From Portunus trituberculatus (lineage: Eukaryota; Arthropoda; Malacostraca; Decapoda; Portunidae): a stretch of 64,000 bases of DNA. The stretch lies in NCBI RefSeq assembly GCF_017591435.1, contig NC_059304.1:26544248-26608247 (forward strand). The letters run 5' to 3'. The stretch's first letter is position 1. The number at the start of each line of letters is the position of its first letter. The notes under the pieces were generated by a model. The model had not been told where the DNA came from, did no database searches, and saw only the letters and a list, made by a program, of their open reading frames with translations. The position numbers were made by a program, and so were the translations under genes. This document shows positions 33,780 to 45,978 of this stretch, piece after piece.

Positions 33780-36013
33780 CATAAGAACATAAGAAAAGAA
33801 AGAAGCTGCAAGAGGCCGCCAGGTCTATACGAGGCAGTCCCAGTGTGCTTAATCTACCTAATTCCATCTATCTTCCCTATCCATTAGTTTATCTAACCTT
33901 CTTTTAAAGCTCCCTATTGACTCAGCCCTGACTATATGCCCACTGAGACCGTTCCACTCAAAAACCACTGTTTGATAACCAGTTTCTTCCCATTTCTTTC
34001 CTAAACCTGAATTTTTCAAGTTTAAACCCATTATTTTTGGTTCTGTCCCCGCTACTGATCCTAAAAATTACATTCATGTCCCCTCTGTTCAAACCCTTAT
34101 ACCACTTAAATACTTCTATCAGGTCTCCTCTTAACTCAGATGGGAACCGCCTTGTCGTGGTGGGGGGGCTTGCGTGCCCCTGTGACCTGGTGAGCTAGGC
34201 TAGAGGGGGCTTAGGCCCCTGCTCTGCCCTTTCGAGGGGGAAAGGGCTACCCATGCTAGTAAGGTCGCCAGTGAGGGGCCAGACTAAATGGTTCCTACGT
34301 AGGCTGCCAGTGGACCAGCGGAGACACCCGCTGGAGGGATCGCTCAATAGAGGCCGTCCTGTGCTGGATGGTTGGGTGTCCAAACTGGGATGCTTTGGGA
34401 GGGGGGTCTCAGCTCTGTCGTGGACAAACTTTCGTATCATGTGGGACCTTTTTTTAAAACGACTGGTCCGCATGGGGACGAGGTACCCCATCCACGGCAG
34501 CCAGCGCTCCCTCCCATTTTAGTCCCAGTAGGTGGTTTCCCTTGCCCCTGGAGCCAATTTTTTGCGTAACTTTATACATATGGTGAAACACAAAAAACTG
34601 TCAGGTTCTCGTGAGGTGGCTGACCTGGCCCGCGAGACGTCATCTTCAGGTCTGAGGGGGAAGGAGGATTCCTCTCCACAAGAGTCTCCCGCAGCAGTCT
34701 CCTGTTCTGGGAGTTCTTCTGAGGGACGTATTTCTGCTGCATATGACTCCCTTGTGATGGTAAATGTTAATCCATCTTTTTCTTATCACGCCTTGCACTC
34801 GCTTCTCAAGGTGTATGGCACGGTTATCCGTATTCAGCTTGTTTACGATAAGGATTTTCCGTCTAACCGCTGCTATGTAATGTTTCTGTCACGCGATGAA
34901 GCCCGTTTGGCTTTAGAACATGTAGCATCCCTGCCCCTTGCTGGCTCTGGCTTTAAGACAACTTCTCCACTCTCGCAATATTTCGGACAGTGACACGGAT
35001 TACATCCCAAATCTTTTTGACCACCATTAAGAGAGTTCAGTTCCAGAAGTCCGCCATATCCCACCTCCACGTTGGTTTGTGGCGTACTACAGAAATGGGT
35101 GCGGGAATTTTATCAATGCCTCCCGGGACTTGTCTAAAGAGATCGGCACGATTTCTGAGGAAACCTCAAGAAATATGGTAAGGGGCTGCTAGTGCGAGCG
35201 AAAGATATCACGCAGGCAAGGATGTTGCAACATCTACCATGTCCTTCTGACAGCATGTTTGAGACTATTAAGGCACATTCCACCTTTAATTACAGTAAAG
35301 GTTGTGTGTACAGTCAGGATCTCTATGAATTTCCTGAGGAGGAAATACTGGCTATGAATTTCCTGAGGAGGAAATACTGGCTATGTGTCCTATCTCAGTC
35401 CAGAAGGTGACTAAGATGAGGAACTCCTCCAACATGGTCCTTCTCACCTTTTTTGGGTCCACCCTCCCTGACCGTGTTAATGTCAGGCCTATTATTCTTA
35501 GGGTGAGGCGTTTTGTTTCTCGCCCTCTTCAGTGTTACTCATGTTATTCATACGGTCACGGCAAAAGTTCATGTAAAGAAGCTTCTCGATGTGGTAATTC
35601 CTCTGCACTAGACTTGCATTCAGAGGAGCATTGCAATGCCGCAGCTTATTGTTTCCACTGCCGTGATGCTCACCAGGTACGTTCCAGGCAATGCCCTAGG
35701 TATCGCCTGGAGGAGGACATTCTACAGGATGGATTTTAAAGTTATGGCGCCGCAACAACGACGGTCATATGGCGCCGCTCTATAAATTCATTGCAACTAA
35801 CGTGTATATATATAAAAATTAAAAGTGATTAAAAACAATACAATTAAAAAGCTAAAAACTAAAAATACTATAAACCTAAATAAAACCTTAAAATACATAG
35901 TGTAAAATAAAATAAAATTCAGAGCTTCTAAAAACGTCATGGCCTTGGGCCAGGCACCCTGGCCCAAGGACCTTTGAGATATAATAGACACCGTTATCTC
36001 TACCGCGACAGCG

Positions 36014-39000
36014 CTACAGGTAGCGGTGTCTTAAGTCAGTCAAACTGGGGCACTCCACTAGTAGGTGCCGCACCGTAAGCGGCACCAGGCAGTCATCACA
36101 ATAAGGTTGAGGGTCCCTGGTCAGAAGGTACCTTTGTGTAAGATACGTGTGACCTATACGAAGTCGCGCCAATAACATCTGTGCACGGCGATCCCGGACA
36201 TGAGTGTATGTCCACAGAGGGAGTGTGGAAGTAGTGATCTCTCCCATTTTCGAGGTTGCGACCCCCGTTAGCCATCTCCTCTGCCAAATTGATGCAACCG
36301 CCACTCGAATTAGATGAAATACATCTCGAAAAAAAACAGGGGCAGGAGATGGAGCGCGACTTGCTGCCTCTTTAGCGAGGCGTCAGCGTGTTCATTCCCT
36401 GGAACACCAACGTGACCAGGGACCCAACAGAACCCAACACGATATCCTCTTCTGGTAAATAGATAAAGCCACTCTAGGGCTGATAAAACCAATAGGTGAT
36501 GGGAAATAAAAGAAGATAGAGCATTAAGAGCACTGCGACAGTCACTAAAAATTGTAAAAGACGAAACCGGGAGAGTAAAAATAATCTGTAAAGCTAAGAC
36601 TATGGCAGACAGCTCCGCAGTAAAGACGGAGGCTACCGAAGGAAGACTGCCAGACCGATAAAAAGAGGAGAAAACCACACTAAACCCAACGCCTGCGTCG
36701 GATTTGGAACCATCAGTAAAATCGGGGATGTCATCAGAATGGATAAAAAGTGTTCTAAAAACCGTGTGGGACAGAGCTAGCAGGAAATCCTTCTTGCCAT
36801 CCATAGCAGGAGGGCATAATGAGGTAACAGGAAGCTGCCAATAACCAACTCATGGGAGCTGGAAAGAATACACAGGAGTGGGGTCGATAGATTACTCCGC
36901 CATGAGGTTTGCAACACGTAGGCCAAAAGATTTAGGGAGACTCGGTTGAGTGATATACGCTTGCGAGCGCGAGTCCCGCAACATTGACACACAGGGGACA
37001 AAATCAGGAAGACGGTGGGTGCGAAACCAACACCAGAGCATCGAAGATTGGCGCCGGAGGTCGAGCGGCCATAAACCAGCCTCCACAAGAAGGCTAGGTA
37101 TTGGAGATGTCCGAAATGCACCCGTAGCCAAGCGGACCCCAGCATGATGCTGGGGGTCAAGCGTGCGTAGTCGTGCATCTGTTGCGGATGAGTAGATCTC
37201 ACAGCCGTATTCCAGCTTCGGAAGTATGAGTGTACGGTGAAGTAGCAGCAACGTGTCCCTGTCTGCACCCCAAGAGGTATGACTTAAAACCCGAAGAAGG
37301 GATAGTGCCTGCCGACAAGACGCCTTAAGAGAGCGGAAATGGGCAACCCAAGTGAGACGGTTGTCAAATAAAAGTCCAAGAAATCGAGTCGCTTCCACGC
37401 ATGAGAGGCGTCTATCGGCGAGGTATAAATCCGGGTCTGGATGGACACCACGGTTGCGACAAAAATACATGGCTACGGTCTTCGAGGTGGTGAATCGAAA
37501 ACCGTTCATGTTGGCCCAACTGGACACCCTATTGATCGCCAGTTGGAGCTTGCGCTCAATCAGTGACATCCTAGCTGTAGCAAAAGAGATGCACAAGTCG
37601 TCCACATATAAAGAACTGTGAACGCCATCCGGTAGAGTATCTATAACACCATTTATTGCAACTGCGAATAGCGTAACACTAAGAATACTTCCCTGTGGGA
37701 CACCGTCATTTAAAGCTGTAGCATCGGAGAGAGCACTACCAACTCGAACCCGTAAAAAACGTCTGGATAAAATGTGCTGGATAAAAATAGGAAGGTGGCC
37801 ACGAAGGCCAAAATTAAACAAAGACTGTAAAATGCCATGACACCAAGCCGTGTCGTAGGCCTTCTCCAGGTCAAAAAAAAGACTGTTACTTGAAGGTGGT
37901 GATTAGCAAAGGCCTCACAAATGGAAGACTCTAGGGTTAAAAGAGCATCAGTAGTAGACCTCATCTTTCGGAAGCCGTAGTGTTCCGGTGAGAAGTACTT
38001 CCCCCTCTCCAAATACCACATGAGTCTTATATTTACCATTTTTTTTCTAACACTACAAATACAAGATGTCAAAGATATAGGACGGTAGTTCGTAACCTGC
38101 AGATTATCTTTCCCAGGCTTCGAAAATGGGAGAACTACTACGACAGCCCAAGAAGATGGAAATTCACCGGTATGCCAAATCATATTATATATATTTAATA
38201 AAAAGTTAAAAGCACTGTCAGACATGTGGCGCAAGAAGGCATAAAGAATATCATCTGGCCCAGGAGAAGAGTCGTGACAGTGGGACAAAGCAGTCCGCAA
38301 CTTGGAGGCAGAGAAGGGGACATTATAAGACTCCTCCAGAAGAAGAAAAATTTATGCCGAGAGATTCCATTCTCTGGCGGTGACGTGCGCCCGGGGCTGC
38401 AGGATGCCTCTGGGAAACACTGGCAAAGTGCTCCGCGAAGAGGTCGGCGACATTCGTAGGGTCTGCCACCGTCCGCCCAGCAGACAACAAAACTGGTGGG
38501 GAAGGAGCAGAATACTTCCCAGCAATTCGGCGGACCTTCTTGAACACATCCGTAAGAGGGGTGCAAACGTTTATGGAAGAGATATAGGCTTTCCAAGAGG
38601 CTCTTTGTGCCTCTTTCAAAATGCGACGTGCCCGAGCTCGGAAGCGCCGAAAAGCTTCCATGCACTGCGGGTCCCCACGATGACGCCGGAGACGAGAGAA
38701 AGCCGCCCGTTTCTCTTGCACAGCTTTAGTGCATGCTGCGTTCCACCAAGGAACGGGACGTTTAGCAAAGCGAACTGACGTCCTAGGGATTGTCTGAAGC
38801 GCTACTGAAATTAACAAATCGGGAAAATAATCAACAGCCTCAGCACAAGTAGAAAAGTCAGCCAATGGACGGATAAAAGAGCAAAGGTCTGTGAATCGAG
38901 GCCAATCTACCTTGTCTAAAACCCAGTGTGGGGGCCGGGACTGTGGCTCAGTGTTCACAGATTGTAATAAAATCGGGAAGTGGTCACTACCGTGTAAATC

Positions 39001-39590
39001 TGGTAGGACCCGCCAGTTAAAATCAAGGAAAGAATTAGATGTACACAGAGAAAGATCGATAGCGGTAAAAAAATCCAGTAGGACTGTGGAAATGTGTGAC
39101 ATCCCCAGAATTTAAAAACTCCAATCCCTCATCCTCAATAAAAGAACCGATTAAAACCCCACGATGATTACTAGCACCTACATCCCACAATGGGTGACGG
39201 CCGTTAAAATCTCCCAACAAAAGATAAGGCAGAGTCAGCTGACGCACCAAGCCGTCAAGCTCACCCCTAGAGACAGGAAGCCGAGGAGGGAGATATAAAC
39301 TGCAAATGGTGTACAGTCGTCCTATAAAGACTTTAACAGCAACCACCTGAAGGAGAGAGTTAAGTTGATATGGGATAACAGGTATATCCTGACGGACAAG
39401 AATAGCTGTGCCATCGTAGTGGCCTTGGTCAGGGAAAGGAGTGTTAAAAAAGGCACGATAGCCAGGAGGACTAGAATAAGTACTATCACCTAGCATAGTC
39501 TCTTGTAGAGCTACACAGGCTGGAGAGAACTCCGACAGCAAAGCTCGGAGTTCCACCCACGAGGCGCGAAGGCCTCTACAATTCCACTGT
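36014..39590 (-). pseudogene. I-group LINE copy B ORF2 (EN-RT-RNase H)
   Basis: Endonuclease from QWNCRGLRASWVELRALLSE (39590) with ETMLGDS, GDFNGRHPLWD and LHGSDHFPILLQ; linker VPWWNAACTKAVQEKRAAFS; RT with SSPGPDDILYAFLRHMSD, NYRPISLTSCI, GFRKMRSTTDALL, NDGVPQGSILSVTLF and SSLYVDDLCISFA; RNase H with FTDGSKSDAGVGF, AELSAIVL, FSDCRSAL and NEHAD; terminal YCDDCLVPLTVRHLLVECPS. Shifts near 39080, 38335, 37870, 36900 and 36380. Active-site residues are intact despite the broken frame, so it decayed recently. Confidence 0.85.
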
Positions 39591-39606
39591 AGAAGCTTGA
39601 AGATGA

Positions 39607-41469
39607 CTATTTAGGTGCAGTGGACGGGCGAGCCTTTTGAAGAGGCTGCCCGTGACTCACCTGACTAGAAATAATCCAACGACGAGAAGACACCGGGAGT
39701 TCAGATGTGCTGGGTCGTTGGACCGCAGCCTTTTGGCCTATCGGTGGGTGATGAAAACCATCATCACTTCTACCGGTCCTCGGAGGACGAGGATCAGGCA
39801 GGACTGCACTTTCCGATACAGTGGTTCCACGAGGGACGGCTGTGACAATATTATCGGACGTCTCCATGCTAAGACCGTCCTTATCACAAGAAGCCCGATC
39901 TGAGACGGAGGGCGTCACAGAAGGCTAGACAGAAACAACTGGAGCTACCATTGTAGAGCGATCCCTGGAAGACTCACGGTCACGTACACCGGGAGAAACC
40001 TTAGATTGTTTAGGCTGAGCTAAATCGATCGACTCCGCAGAGCCACGGTGCCGTTTGGTCAGGCCCTTCAAAGGGTTAGGAGATACAGGTGGCAAATGGA
40101 CATCTACTATATGGGTGACTTTGGTGAAGTCTGTACTATTCTCGTCACTTCTTATAGATGACTCAACCGAGTCATCGGACAAAAGGGAAAACCTATTGGC
40201 AAAATACACAGGACCACTCGCCCCAACAGAGCGAGAGGTAGCAGAAAGAGATGTCTTTTGACCGGCAGACTCACCTGAAGAGCGTGCGGCCAATGAAGCA
40301 TAGGATGTCGCACCAGTACCATCCTTTTGGTGGTAAAGGAGTTCGCGTCGGGCACTACCAAGGATAATAAACTGACTGTTAGCAAGCTGTAAAATATCCT
40401 GTTCCAGGCGATACCTAGGGCATTGCCTGGAACGTACTTGGTGAGCATCACGGCAATGAAAACAATAAGCAGCAGCATTGCAATGCTCCTCAGAATGTGA
40501 GTCTAGTGCAGAGCAATTACCACATCGGGAAGCCTCCTTGCAGGAGCTTTTACCGTGACCGTACGAATAACATGAGAAACACTGAAGAGGGCGAGAAACA
40601 AAACGCCTCACCCCAAGATTAATAGGTCCGATATTAACACGGTCAGGAAGGGTGGAACCAAAAAAGGTGAGGAGGACCATGTTGGAGGAGTTCCTCATCT
40701 TTGTCACCTTTTGGACTGAGTTAGGACACACTGCTAGTATTTCCTCATCAGGGAATTCATAATGATCCTGACTGTACACACAACCTTTGCTGTAATTAAA
40801 GGTGGGATGTGCCTTTATAATCTCAAACATGCTGTCAGAAGGGCATGGTAGATGATGCAACATCCTTGCCTGCGTGATATCTTTCGCTCGCACTAGCACT
40901 CCCTTACCGTATTTCTTAAGGTTTCCCTCAGGAATCGTGCCGATCTCTTTTGACAGGTACCATTTTTGTAGTAGGCCACAAACCGACGTGGAAGCGGGAT
41001 CTGGCGGACTTCAGGAACTGAACTCTCAGAATGGTGGTCAAAAAGATTTGGGATGTAGTCCGTGTCGCTGTCCGAAATATTGCGAGAGTGGAGAAGTTCT
41101 GTCTTAAAGCCAGAGCCAGCAAGGGGAAGAGATGCTACATGTTCTAAAACCAGACGAGCTTCGTCACATGATAGAAAAGTCACATAACAGCGGTTAGATG
41201 GAAAATCCTTATCATAAACAAGTCGAATGCGAAGAACCGTGCCATACACCTTGAGAAGTGAGTGCAAGGCATGATAAGAATATGATGGGTTAACATTTAC
41301 CATCACAAGGGAGTCATATGCAGCAGAAATACGTCGCTCAGAATAACTCCAAGAACGGGAGACTGCTGCGGGAGGCTCTTCTGGAGGGGAATCCTCCTTC
41401 CCACTCAGACCTGAAGATGACTTCTCGCAGGCCAGGTCAGCCACCTGAGAGTTTTTTGTGTTTCACCAT
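39607..41469 (-). pseudogene. I-group LINE copy B ORF1
   Basis: ATG at 41469 (MVKHKKLSG), a small deletion, then MADLACEKSSSGLSGKEDSP, RRM-like region and middle domain to 40960, a roughly 30-bp loss and a shift near 40900. A 324-codon frame (40899-39925) has three CCHC knuckles (CFSCYSYGHGKSSC, CGNCSALDSHSEEHC, CFHCRDAHQVRSRQC). The last section (39918-39607) ends STAPK*. RNA-binding gag-like protein; not translatable as one piece. Confidence 0.85.
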
Positions 41470-42711
41470 ATATATAAAGTTACACAAAAAATGGCCCCAG
41501 GGGCAAGGGAAACCACCTACTGGGACTTTAATGGGAGGGAGCGCTGGCTGCCGTGGACGGGATACCTCGTCCCCATGCGGACCAGTCGTTTTAAAAACAG
41601 GCCCCACATGATATGAATTTTTGTCCACGACAGAGCTGAGGCCCCCCTCCCAAACCATCCCAGCCTAGACACCATACCATCCAGCACAGGACGGACCCTA
41701 CTAGGCGATCCCTCCAGCGGGTGGCTTCGCTGGTCCACTGGCAGCCTACGTGGGAACCATTTAGTCTGGCCCCTCAATGGCGACCTTACTAGCATGGGTA
41801 GCCCTTTCCCCCTCGAAAGGGCAGAGCAGGGGCCTAAGCCCCCTCTAGCCTAGCTCGCCAGGTCACAGGGGAATGCAAGCCCCCCCACCACGACAAGGCG
41901 GTTCCCATCTGGGGGGAGGGGACATTCTACAGCTTGCTAACACTCAGTTCATCAGCCTCGGTAGCGCCCGCCGTGAACTCCTGTACCGCCAGAAGGACGG
42001 TACTGATGCGACATCCTATGCTTCTTTGGCCGCTCCCTCTTTAGCTGAGTCTGCCGGTCCGAAGACAACTCCTGCTTCCTCTCGCTCTGTTGGGGCGGGT
42101 GGTTATGTTCATCTGACTAATAGGTTTGCCCTTTTGTCCGACGACTCAGTTGAGTCACCTGCAAGAAGCTACGAGAATAATACGGACTTGACCAAACTAA
42201 CCCATGTAGTGGATGTCCATTTGCCCCCTGTATCGCCTAAGCCTTTCAAGGGCCTGACCAAACGGCACCGCGGCTCTGCGGAGTCGATAGATTTAGCTCA
42301 GCCTAAACAATCTAAGGTTTCTCCCGGTGTACGTGACCGTGAGTCCTCCAGGGACCGCTCTGCAATGGTAGGTCCAGTTGTTTCTGTCCAGCTTTCTGTG
42401 ACGCCCTCCTTCTCAGATTGGGCTTCATGTGATGAGGACGGTCTTAGCATGGGGACGTCCGATAATATTGTCACAGCCGTCCCTCGTGGACCCACTGTAT
42501 CGGAAAGTGCAGTCCTGCCTGATCCTCGTCCTCCGAGGACAGGTAGAAGTGATGATGGTTCGCATCACTCACCGGTAGGCCGAAAGGCTGTGGTCCAACG
42601 ACCCGGCACATCTCAACTCCCGGTGTCTTCTCGTCGTTTGATTATTTCTAGTCAGGTCAGTCACGGGCAGCCTCAAAAGGCTCGCCCGTCCACTGCCCAC
42701 AAATAGTCATC

Positions 42712-45700
42712 TTCAAGCTTCTACAGTGGAACTGTAGAGGCCTTCGTGCCTCATGGGGGGAACTCTGCAAGAGACTATGCTTGGTGATAGTACTTATTCT
42801 AGTCCTCCTAGCTATCGTGCCTTTTTTAACACTCCTTTCCCCGAACAGGGCCACCACGGTGGCACAGCTATCCTAGTCCGTCAAGACATACCTATTGTCC
42901 CCTTGCAACTCAACTCTCCCCTTCAGGTGGTTGCCTTTAAGGTTTTTATGGGACGATCCTACACTATTTGCAGTTTATATCTCCCTCCTCGGGTTCCTGT
43001 CTCCAGGGGTGAGCTTGACGGCCTGATGCGTCAGCTGACTCTGCCTTCCCTTTATTGGGAGATTTTAATGGCCGTCACCCATTGTGGGATGAAGATGCTA
43101 GTAATCCTCATGGGGTAAATTTTAATCGGTTCTTTTATTGAGGATGAGGGATTGGAGGTTTTAAATTCTGGGTATTTTACACATTTCCACAGTCCTACTG
43201 GGAATATTACAGCTATCGATCTTTCTCTGTGTACATCTATTTCTTTCCTTGATTTTAATTGGCGGGTCCTACCAGATTTACACGGTAGTGATCACTTTCC
43301 GATTTTATTACAATCTGTGAAGTCTGAGCCACAGTCCTGGCCCCGACGCTTGGTTTTAGACAAGGGAGATTGGCCTCGATTCACAGACCTTAGCTCTTTT
43401 ATCCGTCCGTTGGCTGACTTTTCTACTTGTGCTGAGGCTGTTCATTATTTTACCGATTTTTTACATTCAGTAGCGCTTCAGACAATCCTTAGGACGTCAG
43501 GTCGCTTTACTAAGCGTCCCGTTCCTTGGTGGAACGCAGCATGCACTAAAGCTGTGAAAGAAAAACGGGCAGCTTTCTCTCGTCTCCGGCGACATCGAGG
43601 TGACCCGCAGTGCCTGGAAGCTTTTCGGCGCTGCCGAGGTCGGGCCCGCCGCGTTTTGAAAGAGGCACAAAGAGCCTCTTGGAAAGCTTATGTATCTTCC
43701 ATTAATGCCCACTACTGATGCTCTTTTATCCCTAGAGTCATCACCATCAAGTAACAGTCTTTTTTGACCTGGAGAAGGCGACATGGATTGGTGTCATGGC
43801 ATTTTACATTCTTTGTTTAATTTTGGCCTTCGGGGCCACCTTCCTATTTTTATCCAGCAGTTTTTATCCAGACGTTTTTTACGGTTTCGAGTTGGGAGTG
43901 TTCTCTCCGATGCTACAGCTTTAAATGACGGTGTCCCACAGGGAAGTATTCTTAGTGTTACGCTATTCGCAGTTGCAATAATTGGTGTTATAGATACTCT
44001 ACCGGATGGCGTTCACAGTTCTTTATATGTGGACGACTTGTGCATCTCTTTTGCTGCTTCTAGGATGTCACTGATTGAGCGAAAGCTCCAACTGGCCATC
44101 AATAGGGTGTTCAGTTGGGCCAACATGAACGGTTTTCGATTCTCCACCTCGAAGACCGTAGCCATGCATTTTTGTCGCAACCGTGGTGTCCATCCAGACC
44201 CGGATTTATACCTCGCCAATAGACGCCTCTCATGCGTGGAGGCGACTCGATATCTTGGCCTTTTATTTGACAACCGTCTCACCTGGGTTCCCCATTTTCG
44301 CTCTCTTGAGGCGTCTTGTCGGCAGGCACTATCCCTTTTTTGGGTTTTAAGTCATACCTCTTGGGGTGCGGACAGGGACACGTTGCTGTTGCTTCACCGT
44401 ACACTCATACTTCCGAAGCTGGAATACGGCTGTGAGATCTACTCATCCGCAACAGATGCACGTCTACGCTCGCTTGACCCCGTGCATCATGCTGGGGTCC
44501 GCTTGGCTACGGGTGCATTTCGGACATCTCCAATACCTAGCCTTCTAGTGGATGCTGGTTTCTGGCCGCTCGACCTCCGGCGCCAATCTTCGATGCTCCG
44601 GTGTTGGTTTCGCACCCACCATCTGCCTGATTTTGTCCCCTGTATGTCAATGTTGCGGGACTCGCGCTCGCAGGCGTATGTCACTCGACCGAGTCTCCCT
44701 AAACCTTTTGGCCTACGTGTTGCAAATCTCATGGCAGAGTTATCTATCGACCCCACTCCTGTGTACTCTTTCCGTCTCCCGCGAGTTGGATATTGGCAGC
44801 TTCCTGTTATCTCATTATGCCCTGCCATGGATGGCAAGAAGGATTTTCTGGCAGCTCTGTCCCACACACGGTTTTTAGAACACTTTTTTATGCATTCTGA
44901 TGATATCCCTGTTTTTACTGATGGCTCCAAATCCGACTCAGGCGTTGGATTTAGTGTGGTTTTCCCCTCTTTTTATCGGTCTGGCAGCCTTCCTTCAGTG
45001 GTGTCCGTTTTTACTACGGAGCTGTCTGCCATAGTCCTAGCTTTACAAATAATTTTTACTCTACCGGTTTCGTCTTTTACAATTTTTAGTGACTGACGCA
45101 GTGCTCTTACTTCTCTCTCTTGCACTATATCTTTTAACCCTTTGGTTTTATCAGCCCTGGAGTGGCTATACCTTCTTACACAACGAGGATATCGTGTTGG
45201 GTTCTGTTGGGTTCCTGGTCACGTTGGTGTTCCAGGGAATGAACACGCAGATCGCCTCGATAAAGAGGCAGCAAGTCGCGCTCCATCTCCTGCGTCTGTT
45301 CCGTTTCGAGATGTCTTTCCTCTAATTCGTGAGGCAGTTGCAGCAATCTGGCAGAGGAGATGGCTAACGGGGGTCGCACCCTCGAAAATGGGAGAGATCA
45401 CTATTTCCTCTCTCCCTCAATGGACATACACCCATGTTCGAGATCGACGTTTACAGACTTTAGTGGCGCGACTGCGTATAGGTCACACGTACCTTACACA
45501 GAGGTACCTGTTGACCAGGGACCCTCAACCTTATTGTGATGACTGCCTGGTGCCGTTTACCGTGCGGAACCTATTGATAGAGTGCCCTAGTTTGATAGAG
45601 TTACGACACCGCTACCTCTACCGGTGTCGCGGTAGAGATAGCGGTGTCTATTATATCTCAAAGGTCCTTGGACCAAAGTGTCTGGCCCAAGGCCATGACG

Positions 45701-45744
45701 TTTTTAGATTTTTGGGAGAAGCAGGCCTTCTCCCAAAGCTGTGA
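42712..45744 (+). pseudogene. I-group LINE copy C ORF2 with internal deletion
   Basis: Endonuclease motifs (LQETMLGDSTYSSPP, HGSDHFPILLQ), with a deletion of the ACVALQE region at 42750 and the GDFNGRHP box lost to a shift near 43070. The linker reaches WKAYVSSINA at 43710 and jumps to TTDALLSLES, losing the RT fingers (about 630 bp). RT palm follows (NDGVPQGSILSVTLFAVAII, SSLYVDDLCISFAASRM), then RNase H FTDGSKSDSGVGF and FSD*RSALT with a nonsense codon replacing Cys at 45096. It ends with the CDDCLV zinc motif at 45540-45600 and a stop at 45744. Confidence 0.82.
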
Positions 45745-45978
45745 ATTTTATTTAATTTTGTTATATGTATTTTAATATTTTATGTATATGTATTTTAATA
45801 TTTTATGTATATTATTGTAGCTTTTTGTTTTTAATTACCATTAATCTTATCGTTTTTACTTTTTTTTTTAGTTATTTTGCGATTTGTTTTAAACCCTTTT
45901 GGTTGTAATTAAATAGTTTCATGCGGCGCCATATGACCTATGCTGTTGCGGCGCCTAACACCAAATCCTCCTCCTCCC

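Larger units (their letters stand above)
35728..41919 (-). mobile_element. I-group LINE copy B, antisense inside copy C
   Basis: Full-length (about 6.2 kb) minus-strand copy: 3' hairpin at 35746-35776, 5' end CCCATCT (plus) near 41909. Flanked by a perfect 13-bp duplication GGACATTCTACAG at 35715-35727 and 41920-41932. Both ORFs are present with shifts. Being inside C, it is younger than C. Confidence 0.93.
34580..42706 (+). pseudogene. I-group LINE copy C ORF1, split by copy B
   Basis: ATG at 34580 (MVKHKKLSGSREVADLARET). The RRM-like region and middle domain are present but shifted near 34975 and 35170. A 29-bp tandem duplication (GAATTTCCTGAGGAGGAAAT... at 35326-35383) repeats the EFPEEEILAM segment. 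Knuckles are present, with CFSC altered to CYSC and CGNC to CGNS. It is cut at EEDILQ|DGF by copy B and resumes at GGDILQLANTQFISLGSARR (41920 onward), ending STAHK* at 42706. Continuity across the insert is exact once one GGACATTCTACAG is removed. Confidence 0.85.
34136..45978 (+). mobile_element. I-group LINE copy C (5' member of compound insertion)
   Basis: Begins with the family 5' end (AGATGGGAACCGCC) right after TCTTAAC (34129-34135). Runs through leader, ORF1 (interrupted by copy B at 35728-41919), ORF2 and 3' hairpin (45925-45955) to an ATCC/TCC-rich tail at about 45978, where copy D begins directly. There is no target duplication at its 3' end; the matching TCTTAAC lies after copy D (48841-48847). 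About 630 bp of ORF2 is deleted at 43710, and the deletion starts at the same motif (TCCATTAATGCCC) with which copy D starts. Confidence 0.85.
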
